A stretch of DNA of 64,000 nucleotides from Tridacna crocea (GCA_943736015.1 OX031073.1:24889210-24953209), one strand, 5' to 3'. Shown: positions 27,101-42,273, counted from the stretch's first letter. The notes: a model not told the origin generated them from the letters alone. Program-made: numbers and translations.

Positions 27101-30100
27101 ACATAATATCAATAGCAAAATGTTTCGACACAGATCAGCCTGCACGGGCTGCGCAGGCTGACCTGAGTCGATACCTTTTGTAGATGCATTGACCCCCCCC
27201 TTTTTTAAGTGTATGGGTCAATAAGTTAAGCACTTGCCAAAGTGTCTTCACCTCATTTATGAATCTGAAGAATTTCTCCATCCTTTATTTCATGCAGAGG
27301 TTACACTGAGAGAAAGCCCCATCATCCCTGAAGGAATCGCAGAACTAAAGGTAGTGTAACATTGTACACTTCTAAGTCATCATCATACTTAATTAATGAG
27401 TATCATGAATATTGATACAGCGGCAGATAATGGGCGGTTAGGATATTTCCATAACCAACAATAATGTCTTGGTGGGACGTCCTCAGAGAATTTGGCTATT
27501 TAAAAGGCAGACGCTCTGCCGGAGAGGGGGAGATAGATTGGTTATTGAATTGTAGATCCGCGTCAGCGGTCTCTGTTTAACAGGGACTTTTCCCTGGATA
27601 TTTTCACTCACATGTTGTGGGTAGTTGCATTTACCCCGTAGGATTATAAAGAGAATGGATTTATGTTGTTAATAAACGTTGTCCGTTACCTTCAGACTCT
27701 GTTTCTTTCCTCCAAATTATAATATTCCACTATACGATCATGAAGATTTATCCCGAGGTGGGAAAAACAGCCGCTATGTTACAGTAGGCATTTACACCTA
27801 AATTTATTTCGTTTTGCATTTTAGATATTTAAGGCCGTTTTCAATATTAATTCAGTTATATCATGGCGGCGGCCATTGCACCTAACAATACTTTTTCGGA
27901 GTTGAAATGCATGTTATGTCAAACTCAAGGAAAGCATGGCTACGTGCACTTGCCTCCTGCTAACCGACACTTTAACCTTTTTTTTTCCGCAGTGCTTTTG
28001 AAACGTCCGGAATAGGATTTACAAATTGGAATGTAAAGTACATGAACTGAAAATATTACATGAGTGGAGACAGTAATACATTAAGACATACATGCACATG
28101 TACGTTATCATACATGTTTTCAATCCTACGCTCTTTTTCACTAAATTCGATCCAAGCCTGGTAGCGCAATAAGTAGCGTATAGAACATAAAACTAAGGGA
28201 GTTCCTGGTTCGAATCTATAACTCGGCGGATATCTTTCGAGGATTGATGATAGTCATTGCGACCAGGTTCATTTCTCTCTCACCACTGATCATTGTGTGG
28301 ACGATTATCATATGGATAATCTTCAATGGTTTGGGAAGAATATAGTGCGAAGTACTGGTAAAAAAGTGAGAAAAAAATCCAGTCAAGCGAGGATAAGCGC
28401 ACTGACAGCCGCGACCTAACTCAAATACTGTTGAAATGATGTTAAGCACCGAAAAAACAGTCAACCTAAAGTCAACCGACTGGTTGTCTGATGTTTACAG
28501 TCTATTCTCTGATTTCACTTGAATATTTTTTGCTTCGAAGGACAGCGCTAATTCGTTTGCGTCATGAGTGACCTTAGTCTACTAGGTTCATCTACGATTT
28601 CGTCGAGGTTTGCAGATTATGCTTAACCCTTAACAAACGACGAAATTTTAGGTTTGTCAAAATTGAAAGGAACTGCAGACGACAAAATAAAAGTGAATGA
28701 AAATTTTAAATTTGTTTTATGAAGGGTAGAAAACATTGTGGGAAAAGGAGAAAATGCTGGTTACCAGCATTTTCTCCTTTTCCCACAATGTTTTCTAAAG
28801 GCTTCTTTCTCAGGGGCGTCAAAAGTAGGGATTGTGTGGTAGTGGATTAATGGCACTTAAAAAAGTGTTCACTTATCTTTTTTTTTTTACATATTTTCTC
28901 CAGGCAATAAAGATCAGATTGGACTGCACAGAATCAAAACTCTGATTTTTAATCCACAGCATCTGTTAATGTTTAATAAACCAATTTGACATCAAAAGCA
29001 ATTGAAAGTATACTAATATCTACTCTAACGACTGGTCTCGAAGGTTAAGTCGTCGATGGGATTTACAGCCTAGGCAATGGATCTTTGGTCACGCTAGACC
29101 CCGACAGTTAAACGGTAATAGGTCTGGCTGTAACCAAAATTGAAGCGATCGATGGGATTTTAGCCCATACAGAGACCTTTGGTCATGATTAGCCATGATA
29201 GTTAAAAATCTGGCTGTAACCAAAGATTAAGCATTCGGTGGGGTTTATAGCCTATAGGCAATGAAACTTTGGTCACACTTAGCCCTGACATTTAAATTGT
29301 AACGGATCTGGTTGTAATCATAACTAAAGCGCTGTATGAGGTTACTAGTCTTGGCAATAGACCTTTGGTCACAAAATGCACTGATAGATTAAGATCTGAC
29401 AGTATCCAAAGATTAAGCACTCGGTGCGGTTTATAGCTCAGGCAAAGGACCTTCAGTCACCCAAGGGACTGACAGTAAATTGGTAACCGATCTGTCTGTA
29501 ATCAAAGATTAAGCACTGGATGTAGTTCATAGCCTTGGCGATCAACCTTTGGTCACAGTTTGTTCTAAAAGTTACACATTAAAATCTCGGTGTATCTAAA
29601 GATTAAGCACTCGATCGGTTTTATAGCCTTGTTAAAGGACATTTGATCAGGCAAATTATTGCAGTTAAACGGTAAGTTATCTCGTTGGGATTTATAGCCT
29701 AGGCAATGGATCTGGTTGTAACCGTGGGTCAGGGGGTGCGCAAGCTCGAATCATGACACCTCAAAAACTCATTCAAGAGCTTAACCTATTTAAAAACTTT
29801 TACTCAAGCCATGACCATTTGTATTGAAGTCGCGGATGACTCAGCCTAGTTATCCGAATTTAGCGTCTCCGTCAGGCTCACATGCCGTATTTGACTCGCT
29901 TATTTCATTTACTCTTTGTTTTGACTTCATCGCCATAGCCATACTATGGAAAAAGCAGGTTTAACCCATTACCACTCAATCCCTCCTTTTGACGCCGCCC
30001 CTGGAAAAGAAGCCTTTTAAAATCATTGTGGGAAAAGGAGAAAATGCTGGTTACCAGCATTTTCTCCTTTTCCCACAATGTTTTCTACCTGATCAATTAA

Positions 30101-31028
30101 CGCTTGTACCATTTTAGCCACATTGAAATTGTCATCTGCAAATGCTTTCAATTTAGACAGAGCTAAAATTTTGTCGTCTGATAAAAGGTTAAATAATGCA
30201 TCCCCTTGATCCATTGTACCAAGCAAGTCAATGCATTATTATAGATCCAAAGCACTCGTTTATCCAACAGCCGCCCGAACCATAGGGTTATACTTTGAAG
30301 AACGTATAGAGATATCCTTGCATTCTATTTTAACAGAAACAGCGCCAATTCAGCGAAGAGTGGAAAAGAAGATTTGACGTCACTCTCAACTGTTACTTCA
30401 CTACGATTAGTCGCCTTTGTGGGAAATCGGCCCCTTATATTAAGGGGTGTAAAGGAGTAATAGTGGTTAAGTTATGGATAATAAATAAGGACCCTAAATA
30501 TTCCAAACTGAACAGTATTCTACATATGCCTGTCTTACAGTGGCATGGGATTGATATCAAATTACAGTGTAAGTACATTCAGCTTTTTACAGGACAAACT
30601 AGATCATGGACAATGATGAGAGTGAAAGCCTCTTGATCAGACGACAACATTTTAGATTCACACATATTTGGAACATTTGCAGGCGACTGGTTAAACGGGA
30701 CTTGAGAGACGGGACATTGTCTTTGAAGGCCCGTAGAAAACATATTGAAAAACAGATGGATCCTGTTATCATTTGTATCATCAGTTTCGTTTCTTGGTGA
30801 ACAATATTATAAAGAAAGATGACTGAAGAAACCAAACAAGTTAAAGCATTTAACAATTTGAAGTTTAAGTTAGAAATGCATCGCTACTGAAAGGAACAGA
30901 CTTCTTGTTCTTCTCTTCCTCGCCCTTCTCTTTTTTCTATGTATTGTTCTTCTTGTCCATCTTGTTCTTCTTGTTTTCATTTCTCGTGTCCCTCTTATCC
31001 TTGTTATATTCGTCTCGGTCTTCTTGGA

Positions 31029-31059
<31 letters not shown>

Positions 31060-34000
31060 CCAAGTTATTAGCACAAATTTCAGAGATAATTGTTTTATTG
31101 TTGTATTTCTTCAGTCCCAAAGTTTCTACCGTTAAACATGTGGGAAGGAGACTTTACAACATTCGCCTTATACCATCCTGAGGATTCCACGAACCGGGGT
31201 TTTTGTACCGTTACCGGAAAAATTGGACAAGAGCAGGTAACCATCAATATTACAATAGCTATCTTTTTATTTGTCGTATCAGTCTGTCTCTCTGTTTATC
31301 CACCCGTCCATCCGTTCGTCTGTCTTCATTTTCGTTTAATAATACCTTATTTTTCCAGGATAAATACATTGTACCACAAACGCGTTCAGTTTGGTGTTAT
31401 TCTGGGAACATGTGGGCGGGTATCGTTTGTCTACCTGGAAAAAAGTGGCCATTTCCTTACACTCAATAGAGGACAATAGGTAGAGTGCCTCCTGCTCCTG
31501 TTGCTCCAGCCTCGTGCGTTAGCAGCAGCAGGGGTAGCAGGCACTCTGCCCCCTGTTCTCTGGGACGATTAAGGAAATTGCGTCATTGTTTCTAGGTAGA
31601 CATATGATAACCACCGTTTTGTTCTCAGAATAATACTCCATTGTTCTCGGAAAAATTGCCCATTGTTCATGGGCGTTCGTGCCTTACCAGTGAAGGAAGC
31701 AGACATTCTGCCTCTTGTTCTCTGGTATGCGTAAGAAAATGACATCACTGTTTCTAGACAGACATTTGATACCTGGTCCACTGTTCCTAGAATATTATCA
31801 CATATACCAGAATAGTATCCCATTATAAGTGGATAGCCAAGCTTGAATGACCCCACCGTTCTTAGGCAATTACGCGTGACGGCTCTAGGAGCAACAGGGG
31901 GCAGCAGGGCCTTAGGCACTTTCCCCAACTCCTTGAACTATACTACTCTCGTTATCTGAGAGTGTAGATCGATAGTCAGACTACACGTTCTGTGCAGTTG
32001 GATCTTGATCAACAGAGTCTACAAAAGGTCACTAAGTTGCATTTAGCAGTCTCTGGTGGTTGGATACAATTTATTATTTTTTCATTTGAACAGATATTGA
32101 TAGAAGAAGAACTACGATTTGGCAAACCTGTACCAACGGAAGAGTGGAAAACTTTATCAAAGAAGCTTGAGGTAGATCTAAAACCCGTTATCAAACAATC
32201 CTTTACAATTCTTTTATACTATTGGAACGAGGCCTTTAGAAAGTATGGTGTACATAGAAGAAAATGTCGTAATTTAGGTATCTGCGTGCATCTTTTGACC
32301 AATAATAATCATTGATATTCATCAATTTCATCAAAACCTTCATCGTAGTCGACTATGCGATTACAAAGATCATCATTGTTGTCTTCCATGGCATTATTTT
32401 GACACGATTTACAACAAGAGGTATTCACTGTTTGCACAAACATCAATATCTATACACATAAAAATTACATCTGAAGCATTATTTTGACATGATCTACACC
32501 AGTAGGCCACCACTGTTTGTACCATCGTTGATACCTATACCCATTAAAATTTCTTCTAGGGTATCATTTTAAGAACAGTAGGCTTTCACTTTTATACTAC
32601 CACCAATATCCATACGCATAAAAGATTACCTTGATAGCATCATCTTTAAAGAATCTTCAACTGCAGGCCTGCACTAATTGCACTATCATTTATATTTTTG
32701 CGCATAGAAATTACCTCGATGGCATTGTCTTGATATGATCTATAACAGTAGGCTTTCGCTGGTTGAACAACCATTGCTATCTATAAGCAAAAAAACCACT
32801 CAAGAGCATTATCATGACATAAAGTACAAAAACTAGTATGCCTTCACTGTTTGCACCATTGTTGATAAATGTATATATAAAAGTTATCTCAAGGGCATTA
32901 TCTTCACACAATCTACAACAGTACCTCTTCCTTGTTTGCACCACCATTGATATCTATACTCAAAAGAACTACCAATATAAGGATCCTCATCATGGTTACC
33001 GTTTTGTTCATGATATACCATCTTTGTTGTTCTTGGCTGTATCATCAACTTTGAAGAATCTGTCACTGCTTCCACTACCAGCAATACCAATGAATATACC
33101 GATATCATAATCATCGTTTTATTCGTCCGTCTGTTTTTTATCACCGACTCCCAGCTTTATTTTTTTATTTCATCTTTTTTTTTTTATTTATTTATCTTTT
33201 TTTGTTTTGCTTCTTTCACCACTGATATTAAAACTGAAGAATAAAATCAATATCATAATCATCATCATCATCTTCCTCATGATTAAAATTATCATTATAG
33301 TAGTGCTACATTTTTTATAAAGGGCAACCAGTTTTTTACTGCTTCCACTACCAGCGACATCAATATCCATGAATAAAATCAATGATAACAAACCGAGTTG
33401 TCTTCATTATGATTAGAGTTATCATTACTAACGTCCTTCATATTTGTATAAACGTCAACAAGCCTTTCACCACTTCCACCACTAAGATTATCAATTCTTA
33501 TGAATAATACCAATATCATGACACATAATCATTGTCTCCTCTACTGTATATACTCGTTTATCATCCATTACAAGAAGAGTCTTCGAGTGCTTCCATCACC
33601 AACAGTATCAATAATCATGAGTAATACCAATATCATTATCATCATTATGGTCGTCCTTCATTTTCTTTCAACAACATCATCAAGCCTTTCACTTCTTTCA
33701 CAGCAGTATCTAACTTATGAAAAATTGAAGGTGGCTTCTGTGCTTGAATTACACTGTCCGCAAAAGATCACTAATTTAAGCTTAAAGTCATCATTATTGT
33801 CTTCTGTCAATCTTTCATCAACGGCAGCAAGCCTTTGACTGCTGCTATCACTTATATCATACTCATCATGCTCATGATACTTTATGTCATGAGTCACTGA
33901 TTAACCACTCTCATCGTTATTTTACAGTCGCAACTACACAAGTACCAGGCATCAACGAAAAAAAGTGAGTGAATGAAGTTCAGTTTGTGAAAAAAAATCT

Positions 34001-37000
34001 TAATTATTTAAACTCAGAAATATTACAACAATCTGTAACTAAATTTAGATCCCTTGCAAGATAAAGTCCAAAGATAACTAAATAACACATTTGTTCTTTT
34101 ACCTGTATTCTTTTGGTTTTATCCTTAATTACTATGGGGATGTTGCGATAAATGTAATTTGGTTTATAATTATATAGTCAAGTTCTTTTCATGTATTTAA
34201 ATTCTATTTAAACATTGGTTTTGTTCCCTTATTTCATTATTTATTTTTTGGTTTCATTTTGACTTTCTTTCTATCTGATTTTTCACTTTACTCAGCTCTT
34301 TTACGTGTGTTACCTTTTCTTTCCGTCTTTCATTATCCCCTTCTTCTCCCCTTCCCCTCCTCCAAGTTTCTTTCTTTCTTTTAATTGCCTGACGCTTTAC
34401 TTACAAAAGTGTTTTTTCCCTCACAGAAAACAGAACCTCACACGAAAGAGGAAGTGCGAAAGAGAGCCACGATACAGGATACACCTCCGAACAACAACCA
34501 CCATATCCGACATTGCGATACAGCGAACGTGATACCGACAGTAAGTCGAACCTCGGAAAAGCCGAATGATTCATTAATCCGAATCTTTCTTTTTATGAAA
34601 AGGGAAACTTGGAAAAGCCGAGTGATTCATTAATCCGAATCTTTCTTTTTCTTATGAAAAAGGAAACTTGGGCTAAAGATATGAGTCAAGTTCCTACAAA
34701 GACAAATTTAATGCGTTTCCGTGATCCGTTATACCAAGTAAGCCATCATATAGCTTGCAATACGCGAAAAAGGACATTCGAACATTTGCGTAAAATGTCG
34801 TCTCAGATCAGCCTGCGCTGTCCGTGCAGGCTAATCCGAGAAGACATTTTACGACTATATCAAATTTTGTGATACAGCAGAGGCAGCCCAATCACGAAAC
34901 TACATAAAAAATCCGAGACGAAATTTTACGCAAATGTCCGAATGCCCCTTTTCGCGTGTTGGGGGCCAATTATAGTCATGGATCCAAAGAATCCATTTAG
35001 TCTTACAATCGAATAAATCATGAGATAGAGTAGTGATAGGACATGCGAAAAATCTACCAAAAGCAAAAGGTCTCGACTCATGTCAGCTTACACGGACTGC
35101 GGAGGCCGACCTAGTTCGATACTCTTTGTAGATGTTTTTTTTATAAATGTCCTTCTCACAAACCTTGACACATAGAGTTTCTTCTTCAGCTTTTAATAGC
35201 AGACTGTTCTATACGATAGACACGTGAAAGTGAGATAGTTTTATTCTGTGTATTATCTCTTTACCACACAATCTCGAGCTTTAACGATCATGAGAAAATA
35301 GGATTTTGAAACCACAGTGGGAAAATGACACAAGGCTTGTAACCAGCATTTTCTCCTTTTTTTCACTATGGTTCTACCTACTCAAGGATACGTTCTTTAA
35401 TATGGAAAAAAAAACAACGTTAGAATACCTTGATTTAAGATAATTCTAAAACTTTGCTATGTAGTCGACGGTTAATCTAACTTAGGGGCATTTATTTAAA
35501 ACAACAAAAAAAATCGGGGTATACATAGGATTTTTTTGTGTGATCATTTTAAAACCTTTCTGTATTTTCTTTAGAAATATTGATGAAATATTGACTATAA
35601 CAATCGTTTCAGCAGTACCTTTTTGAGTGTATACATTTTATTTGTTATAGGTGATCTTGAATTCGAAGAGCAGAAACAAACAGACAAGGTATGCACGTCT
35701 CTGTTTACTCATCTGTTTTAAGCGAGGTGTACATTATTAGTTGTACCGTCAGGTGGCAGGGGACTTGGAAACTTGTTCACGGCTGTGGTGAATCATGATG
35801 CCCCGAGCCGAATGCCACCTGACCGTACAACGAATTTATTATCCTGCAAGGTTTAGCCATTCCAATGTTTGTTAAGCGATTTTTTTTCTTTGTTTTGTTT
35901 AAAAAATTGAGTACGCTAAAGAAGTAGAATTTCCTGTCTGAGTGCCCAGATTCAATGAAAACTTATTTTGGATGTCGTGTTGATAGCATAGTCATGTATA
36001 CGAGGCTCCCGAAAGTGAAACTGCTTTTGCGTTGGTTTTTGCCTATGTACATGATACTTACGTTCGGGTTCGGGACATATTAACCAAGTTCACAAGAACT
36101 CTTTGCAGTATAATAAATTATGTATTTAAAGAAAGAGAATTACTATATGTTGGTGACGCTTTCAGCGAGAAAAAAAAAAAGAGAAAAAATACTTTACTTG
36201 ACATAATGCAAAATAAAGAAAAAGCTCTTAGGATTCTGCAAATAAAACGATATAAGTATTCAACATGCGTTCAATCGTCATACATTTTTTTTGACAAGTG
36301 ATACCATAGGGTTTACTGCATTTGCTGAACGTATTGAAACATGTCAACCTGTATAGTCCTCGCAGGCTGACCTAAGTCAAAACATTTGGCGCTCGGTGGA
36401 TTTTCTGTTTGCCAAATGGCAAGCTTACATCATGATACAGTCGGTTGATAGAACATTTGAAAACTTTTTCACCCATGAACATAATGTTGACTTGCTTGGT
36501 AAACCTCGTTTGCCAGAGTGCCGCTTAAGGTAGTACCATTCTAATAACAAAGAGTTTGTTCCACAATAATGTTATTCTAATGAAATTGCTATGATTAAAA
36601 ATGAATACTATTGTAATACTTTGACTGAGCCACTTTTTCCATTTTTCCTTCTTAGAATTATCATTTATAAATCTAAAGCCACTCTATTCTTATCACAAAG
36701 GGAGATAATAATTACCTACCTTTTCAGAAAACTTACAAAAATGTCATTAAATATTGTCAAGATAGACAACGAATGAATTCCTGCTTGGTTAAAAATGTCC
36801 AAAAAAATTATATCAATATAAATCCTTATTTATCAACTGATAAACAAGAGTTATTCCATGTCATATTAGGAGCCTTAGGATGGTAATACCTTAAATACAT
36901 AAATTTTCAATTAGTGAACAAAATCCATTTGTAGCACCTTCAAAGTTGTTTTGACCATATTAGCTCCTAAAAAGTCCTTCTTTACGAATATTTAACAGAG

Positions 37001-40000
37001 ATCGAAGATGAGACGAAAAGATACTCCCTCGTTTTACGGCAGACCTTTCATAAAGAGTAAGTAATCATCATTTTCCATATTTTGTAGAATCATGATACAG
37101 ATTTACAGGTACACGGAGTGATTTTGATTTCAAAATTGAAAATATTAATAATTCTCCAGTAAAGCCTATGTTATGGGTACTCATTGGAAGTGTCTCATCG
37201 AGACGATTCTAATGAGTACTCACAACATAGGATTCGGAAGAGAAATAATGGATTTAGAATAGTACCACTTCTTATCGAGAGCTCTGATGATATACATGTA
37301 TGTTTCCAGTATGTTTTCATTTGTTTTTTACATCTTCCAACAGTTGTTTTTGGGTTATTCAGTGAAAATTGTAGACTTAAATAAATAAATAAAAATGGTC
37401 GGCCAAAACGAACTGTTTCAAGCATTTTCTTCTTTTTCCACAATATTTACAATCGCTTCTTAAGTATTTGAGACGTGTTCTGTGAAACGGGGTTCTATGT
37501 ATCTACAAAATGTATCAACACTGGTCAGCCTGTGCAGTCCGATCTTTGATCTAAACTGTCCGATAAGGAGGTATTACTTCCTAGGAGATAAGGAGTTATA
37601 TTCCCTAACATATAAATTTAAATAGCACTATTCAAGATTTTTCTATCTAAACGAACATCTAATTTTCGTTATATTGCAGGATAATGGATGGTTAATTCAG
37701 TATTTCGACATAAAGAAAGTACCTGTCATAAACATTTTGAGTACCATCGTGTGCTTATTCAAAACTGTTAAACTTTCCCTTACAAAGCAAGGCTCTGTCA
37801 TGCACATTTTGGATACAACCATGTGCTTACTTAAAAATGTAAAAATGTTCCTATATAAAGCCAGGACCTGTCATGCACATTTTGGGCACGATCATGTGCT
37901 TACATGAAAATGTAAAAAAGGTTCCCGTACATAGCCAGGACCTGTCATGCACATTTTAAGTACCATCACGTGCTCACCTAAAAATGTTGAAATGTTCCTG
38001 TATAAAGCCAGGACCTGTCATACACATTTTGGGTACCATCATGTGCTTACATGAAAATGTAAAAATGTTCCTGGATAAAGCCAGGACCTGTCATACACAT
38101 TTTGAGGACCATCATGTGCTTACATGAAAATGTTGAAATGTTCCTGTATAAAGCCAGGACCTGTCATACACATTTTCAGTACCATCATGTGCTTACATGA
38201 AAATGTAAAAATGTTCCTGTATGAAGCGAGGACCTGTCATACACATTTTGGGTACCATCATGTGCTTACATAAAAATGTTGAAATGTTCCTTTATAAAGC
38301 CAGGACCTGTCATACACATTTTGGGTACCAACATGTGCTGACATGAAAATCTTGAAATAATCCTGTATATAGTCAGGACCTGTCATACACATTTTGGGAC
38401 CATCACGTGCTTACATAAAAATGAAAAATGTTCCTGTACACAGTCAGGACCTGTCATACACATTTTGGGACCATCACGTGCTTACATGAAAAGGATAAAT
38501 GTTCCTGTACACAGTCAGGACCTGTCATACACATTCTGGGACCATCACGTGCTTACATGAAAATGAAAAATGTTCCTGTACACAGTCAGGACCTGTCATA
38601 CACATTTTGGGACCATCACGTGCTTACATAAAAATGAAAAATGTTCCTGTACAGTCAGGACCTGTCATACACATTTTGGGACCATCACGTGCTTACATGA
38701 AAATGAAAAATGTTCCTGTACACAGTCAGGACCTGTCATACACATTTTGGGACCATCACGTGCTTACATGAAAATGAAAAATGTTTCTGTACACAGTCAG
38801 GAACTGTCATGCACATTTTTTTTGAAAGAAATATACCTCTTCAGTGTAGAAGATCATACTGCACAAACAGTGCAATCTGATCTTCTTCTGCACTCTCCGT
38901 TGAAGTCCTAAATTTGTCATTAGCAGCTGAATATAGTGGGCAATTTTTGAATTTTTACTGGATGATTGATTAATACAAGTTGGAATTTGATAAACGATAC
39001 GTAGGCTATCCTATTACAAAAAGGGGGGGATTGATGCCTCAAGCAAATTATCTGAAAATTAGGTAAACATAAGATCTATTTTTCAAAAAAAAAAAAGACT
39101 GAATCATGAGGTAAAATGGTCCTTTGAATGCAGAAAATTTACCAAAATCAATTGAATTACTTAGGTCAGCCTGCCCAGTCTGCACAGGCTAATTTGAATC
39201 GATAACTTTCTTGCCCGGTTCAAATGTGACCCATTACGGAAAAAGGGACCATCTGTACATAAATAAGATGAAAACAGATCAACGATAGTGCAAGTCAGTT
39301 TGAGATGATCAGTTTCAAAAATGATTGTATAACAAGGTACATTGACCACTTTTCATACAGAAAATGTCATGACAGCGAAAAGTGTAAACCCCGGTCAGCC
39401 TGCGCAATTCGCGCAGTCTGACCAGGTTGACACTTTTCGTAGTTCTCAGAAGGTCCCTTTTTTCCGTGATGGGTCACAAATATTTTATGCTCGTATACAA
39501 GTTTTTCGTCTCTTCTTCTCGCAGGTTCTCTAAAGTCTTGTAACATCCCCTTAATTGAGGAACTGGAAATGAATCAAGAATCGTCAGATGAGCTCTCAGG
39601 TAATGCTGTAAATGTTTTAATGCAAACTTCTGTAAAAATGATATAACAGCGGGTCTAAAAGTTCACAAATTACCACAAAATGACCCCAGGCCTGTTTTAA
39701 AATCCCTTGAAAACTGCAGCACCTTATCATTCCATGTAATAAATCTGGATTTTCATTTCGATAAGACTCGTCTTATTAGCACAATTAACTACTAGACTGG
39801 TTTTCTAGTAGTCTTCGATAAAAAAAAAATACACTAATTGATGTCGATAAGGTTCCTAGTCAGTCGCTTCCATGTGACCTGGAATTTCGGTAAAATATAT
39901 CTAAGGAAGAAGACCCCTAACGCTTCTAGTGCAACATGGAATAAAATTTCTTGTTAGCTGATAAACAAGGATTTATACTGATATAATAATTTTGCCCATT

Positions 40001-42234
40001 TTTAACGAACCAGAAATTCCTTAACTCTTTCTTAAACGACAAACTTTTGGACTAGACAAAATTGAAAGCATTTGCAGACGACAGTTCAACTCTTGCTGAA
40101 AAGATGATTTCGTTCCATGATAGGGTAGAAAACATTGTGGGAAAAGGAGAAAATGCTGGTTACCAGCATTTTCTCCTTTTCCGACAATGTTTTCAAAAGG
40201 CTACTATTCCAGACCCGTAAAAACCAGGGATTGTTTGGGAAAGGGTTAATATCTTTCTTTAAATTATCTGTTGATACTATTGTCAGTTTCCTGATACTCG
40301 TAATAAATTGAGGTAATTATTATCTCCCTTTGTAAAGAGGATATATATAGCGGTTTCAGATTTATAAGTGATAATTCTCAGAAGGAAAAAAGCAGCTCGG
40401 TTAAAGTGATACAATAATACTCATTTTTAATCCTAGAAAATATTGTAGGATAATATTATAGTGGAAATAGTCGATTTCCGTTAGGGGTCTACTACCTTAA
40501 TGTACAGTAGCTTAAGTTTTTGCAGGAGGATGGATATCTTCGCGATTTATATCAGTAAACAAAAATCGCAAAGATTTGTACGACGCAAACACTTGACCTC
40601 TTTACGACACAATTCAGATTTAGACACCCTAACAGAAAAGGCTTTTGAAAACATTGTTGAAAAAAAGGAAAATCAAGGTAGCGATCATGTTCTTCTTTTC
40701 CCGAACCGTGTTCTACTGTTGAAAGAAAAAAAGATTTTTGGACGCATTTAATTTGTTGTATTCCAACGCTTTGAATTTAAAAAGTGTAAAATTTCGTCGT
40801 TGGTTAGTCAATAGTTAATCCATTTGAAACGATGGTCACCGATTACGTAATCTTCCTGTAGCTGCAATAAACCCCCTATACTACTTCGTTTTTTTAATTA
40901 GAGAAAACTTTTGGGAATTGCATATTTTTGCACATTTTGATCTTCGTTTACACTTGCAATGAAGAACAAACATGAAATAAAAGACTTTTGAAACTATTGT
41001 GGTAAAGTGAGGAGCAGCAGATACTAGCATCCGCTTCCTTTTCACAATCTTTTCTGAACTTAGAAAGCAGAATATTCTCATTGAAGCTTCAGGAAATTTT
41101 GGTCTAAATTATGCATAATCCATTAACACACAATATCTACCTTTGACGACCCTGAGAAAGAAACCTTTAGAAGACATTGTTGGGAAGGAGAAAATACTGG
41201 TTACCAGCATTTTCTCCTTTTCGAAAAAAATGTTTTCTACCCTTCACAAATAGAATTTCAAATCTTCAGTCACTTTTATTATGTCGTCTGCAAATGCTTT
41301 CGATTTGGACAAACCTAAAATTTTGTTGTTTGGTAATGAATTAAATTCTGACTGCGGAATCGCTCGTTCAGTGCTGGCGGATGCGACGGCCTCGTCCGGA
41401 ACCTTCTTGGGCGAGGCCACGGGGACGGCACGTCGTGCTTACTTGCGACGACGGTGCGTGCCGAACAACTCCCCTTGCACGGGTCGTGGCGGAGGAGACT
41501 CTGCCGTCGGTCACCGTCGGTTTTCATAAGAAAGTCCGTCATGCTACCGTAAATATAACTTTTAGACTTTTGTCGTCTGGTAAAGACTTAAAATAGCAGT
41601 AGTAAAAGCTGCAAGGTACTACCACTATTTTACAGACCCCGATACCGCGAGAGTTGCCGGGTCCGAGAACCCATCCAGAAAAGTGAGTGAGAAATCAGGG
41701 GAAGCTAATGTTGGCTCCTTGGGTGCAGCTAGAGTGGTGTCCCGTAGGTTTTCCGGCTCGGGAAAACGGAAATATTCTACGAGATCCTGTAGAGTCCGGA
41801 CACCGCTTCAATCGGAGAATGCCGGACAGAAACGGAAATCAAGGTCCCTCGTGGACTTTCACAACACAACAGGTGATGGATTTGCTTTTGTTGCGGATTT
41901 TCGAGTTTACTCTTAACGTGCAAAATAAACTAAACTGAACTTTTCAAGCCTATGATTAAAAAACCATTTGCTGGTATTGATCAATATTTTAAAGAAAAAT
42001 CTTAAAGAAAAATATCGCCGATTTACTTTGTAACTACAGCTTGTAACAAACTGCAGTTACGAGGTTTTCGAAGTAAACCGACGATATCTTGTTATCGGAC
42101 AGTACAAAACCCAGTATTCACTGTCCGAAAAAAGGTCCTTAAGTCGTGCTTAGTACCAAAAGGATTATCCTGCTAAAATGAATTAATTAAAACTTTTCAA
42201 GCCGACAGTGAAAAGCCAAGTTTGGCTAATACAC

Positions 42235-42273
<39 letters not shown>

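Noticed and set aside
30905-31181. Ser/Phe-rich open frames
   Set aside because: Low-complexity TTC/TCT tract upstream of exon 6, open in several frames by composition.
34427-34540. Exon 9 starting at the first CAG
   Set aside because: Gives a TGA in frame 8 nt before the donor. The next AG, seven bases later, restores a frame compatible with exons 8 and 10.
37690-38830. Regular direct repeats resembling a CRISPR array
   Set aside because: The repeat fills the whole unit with no unique spacers, in an intron of an animal gene. It is an ordinary tandem array.
41281-41596. The GC-rich block as a CAP-Gly exon
   Set aside because: No acceptor and donor pair compatible with the phase-1 exit of exon 12 and phase-1 entry of exon 13, and the modelled gene is complete without it.
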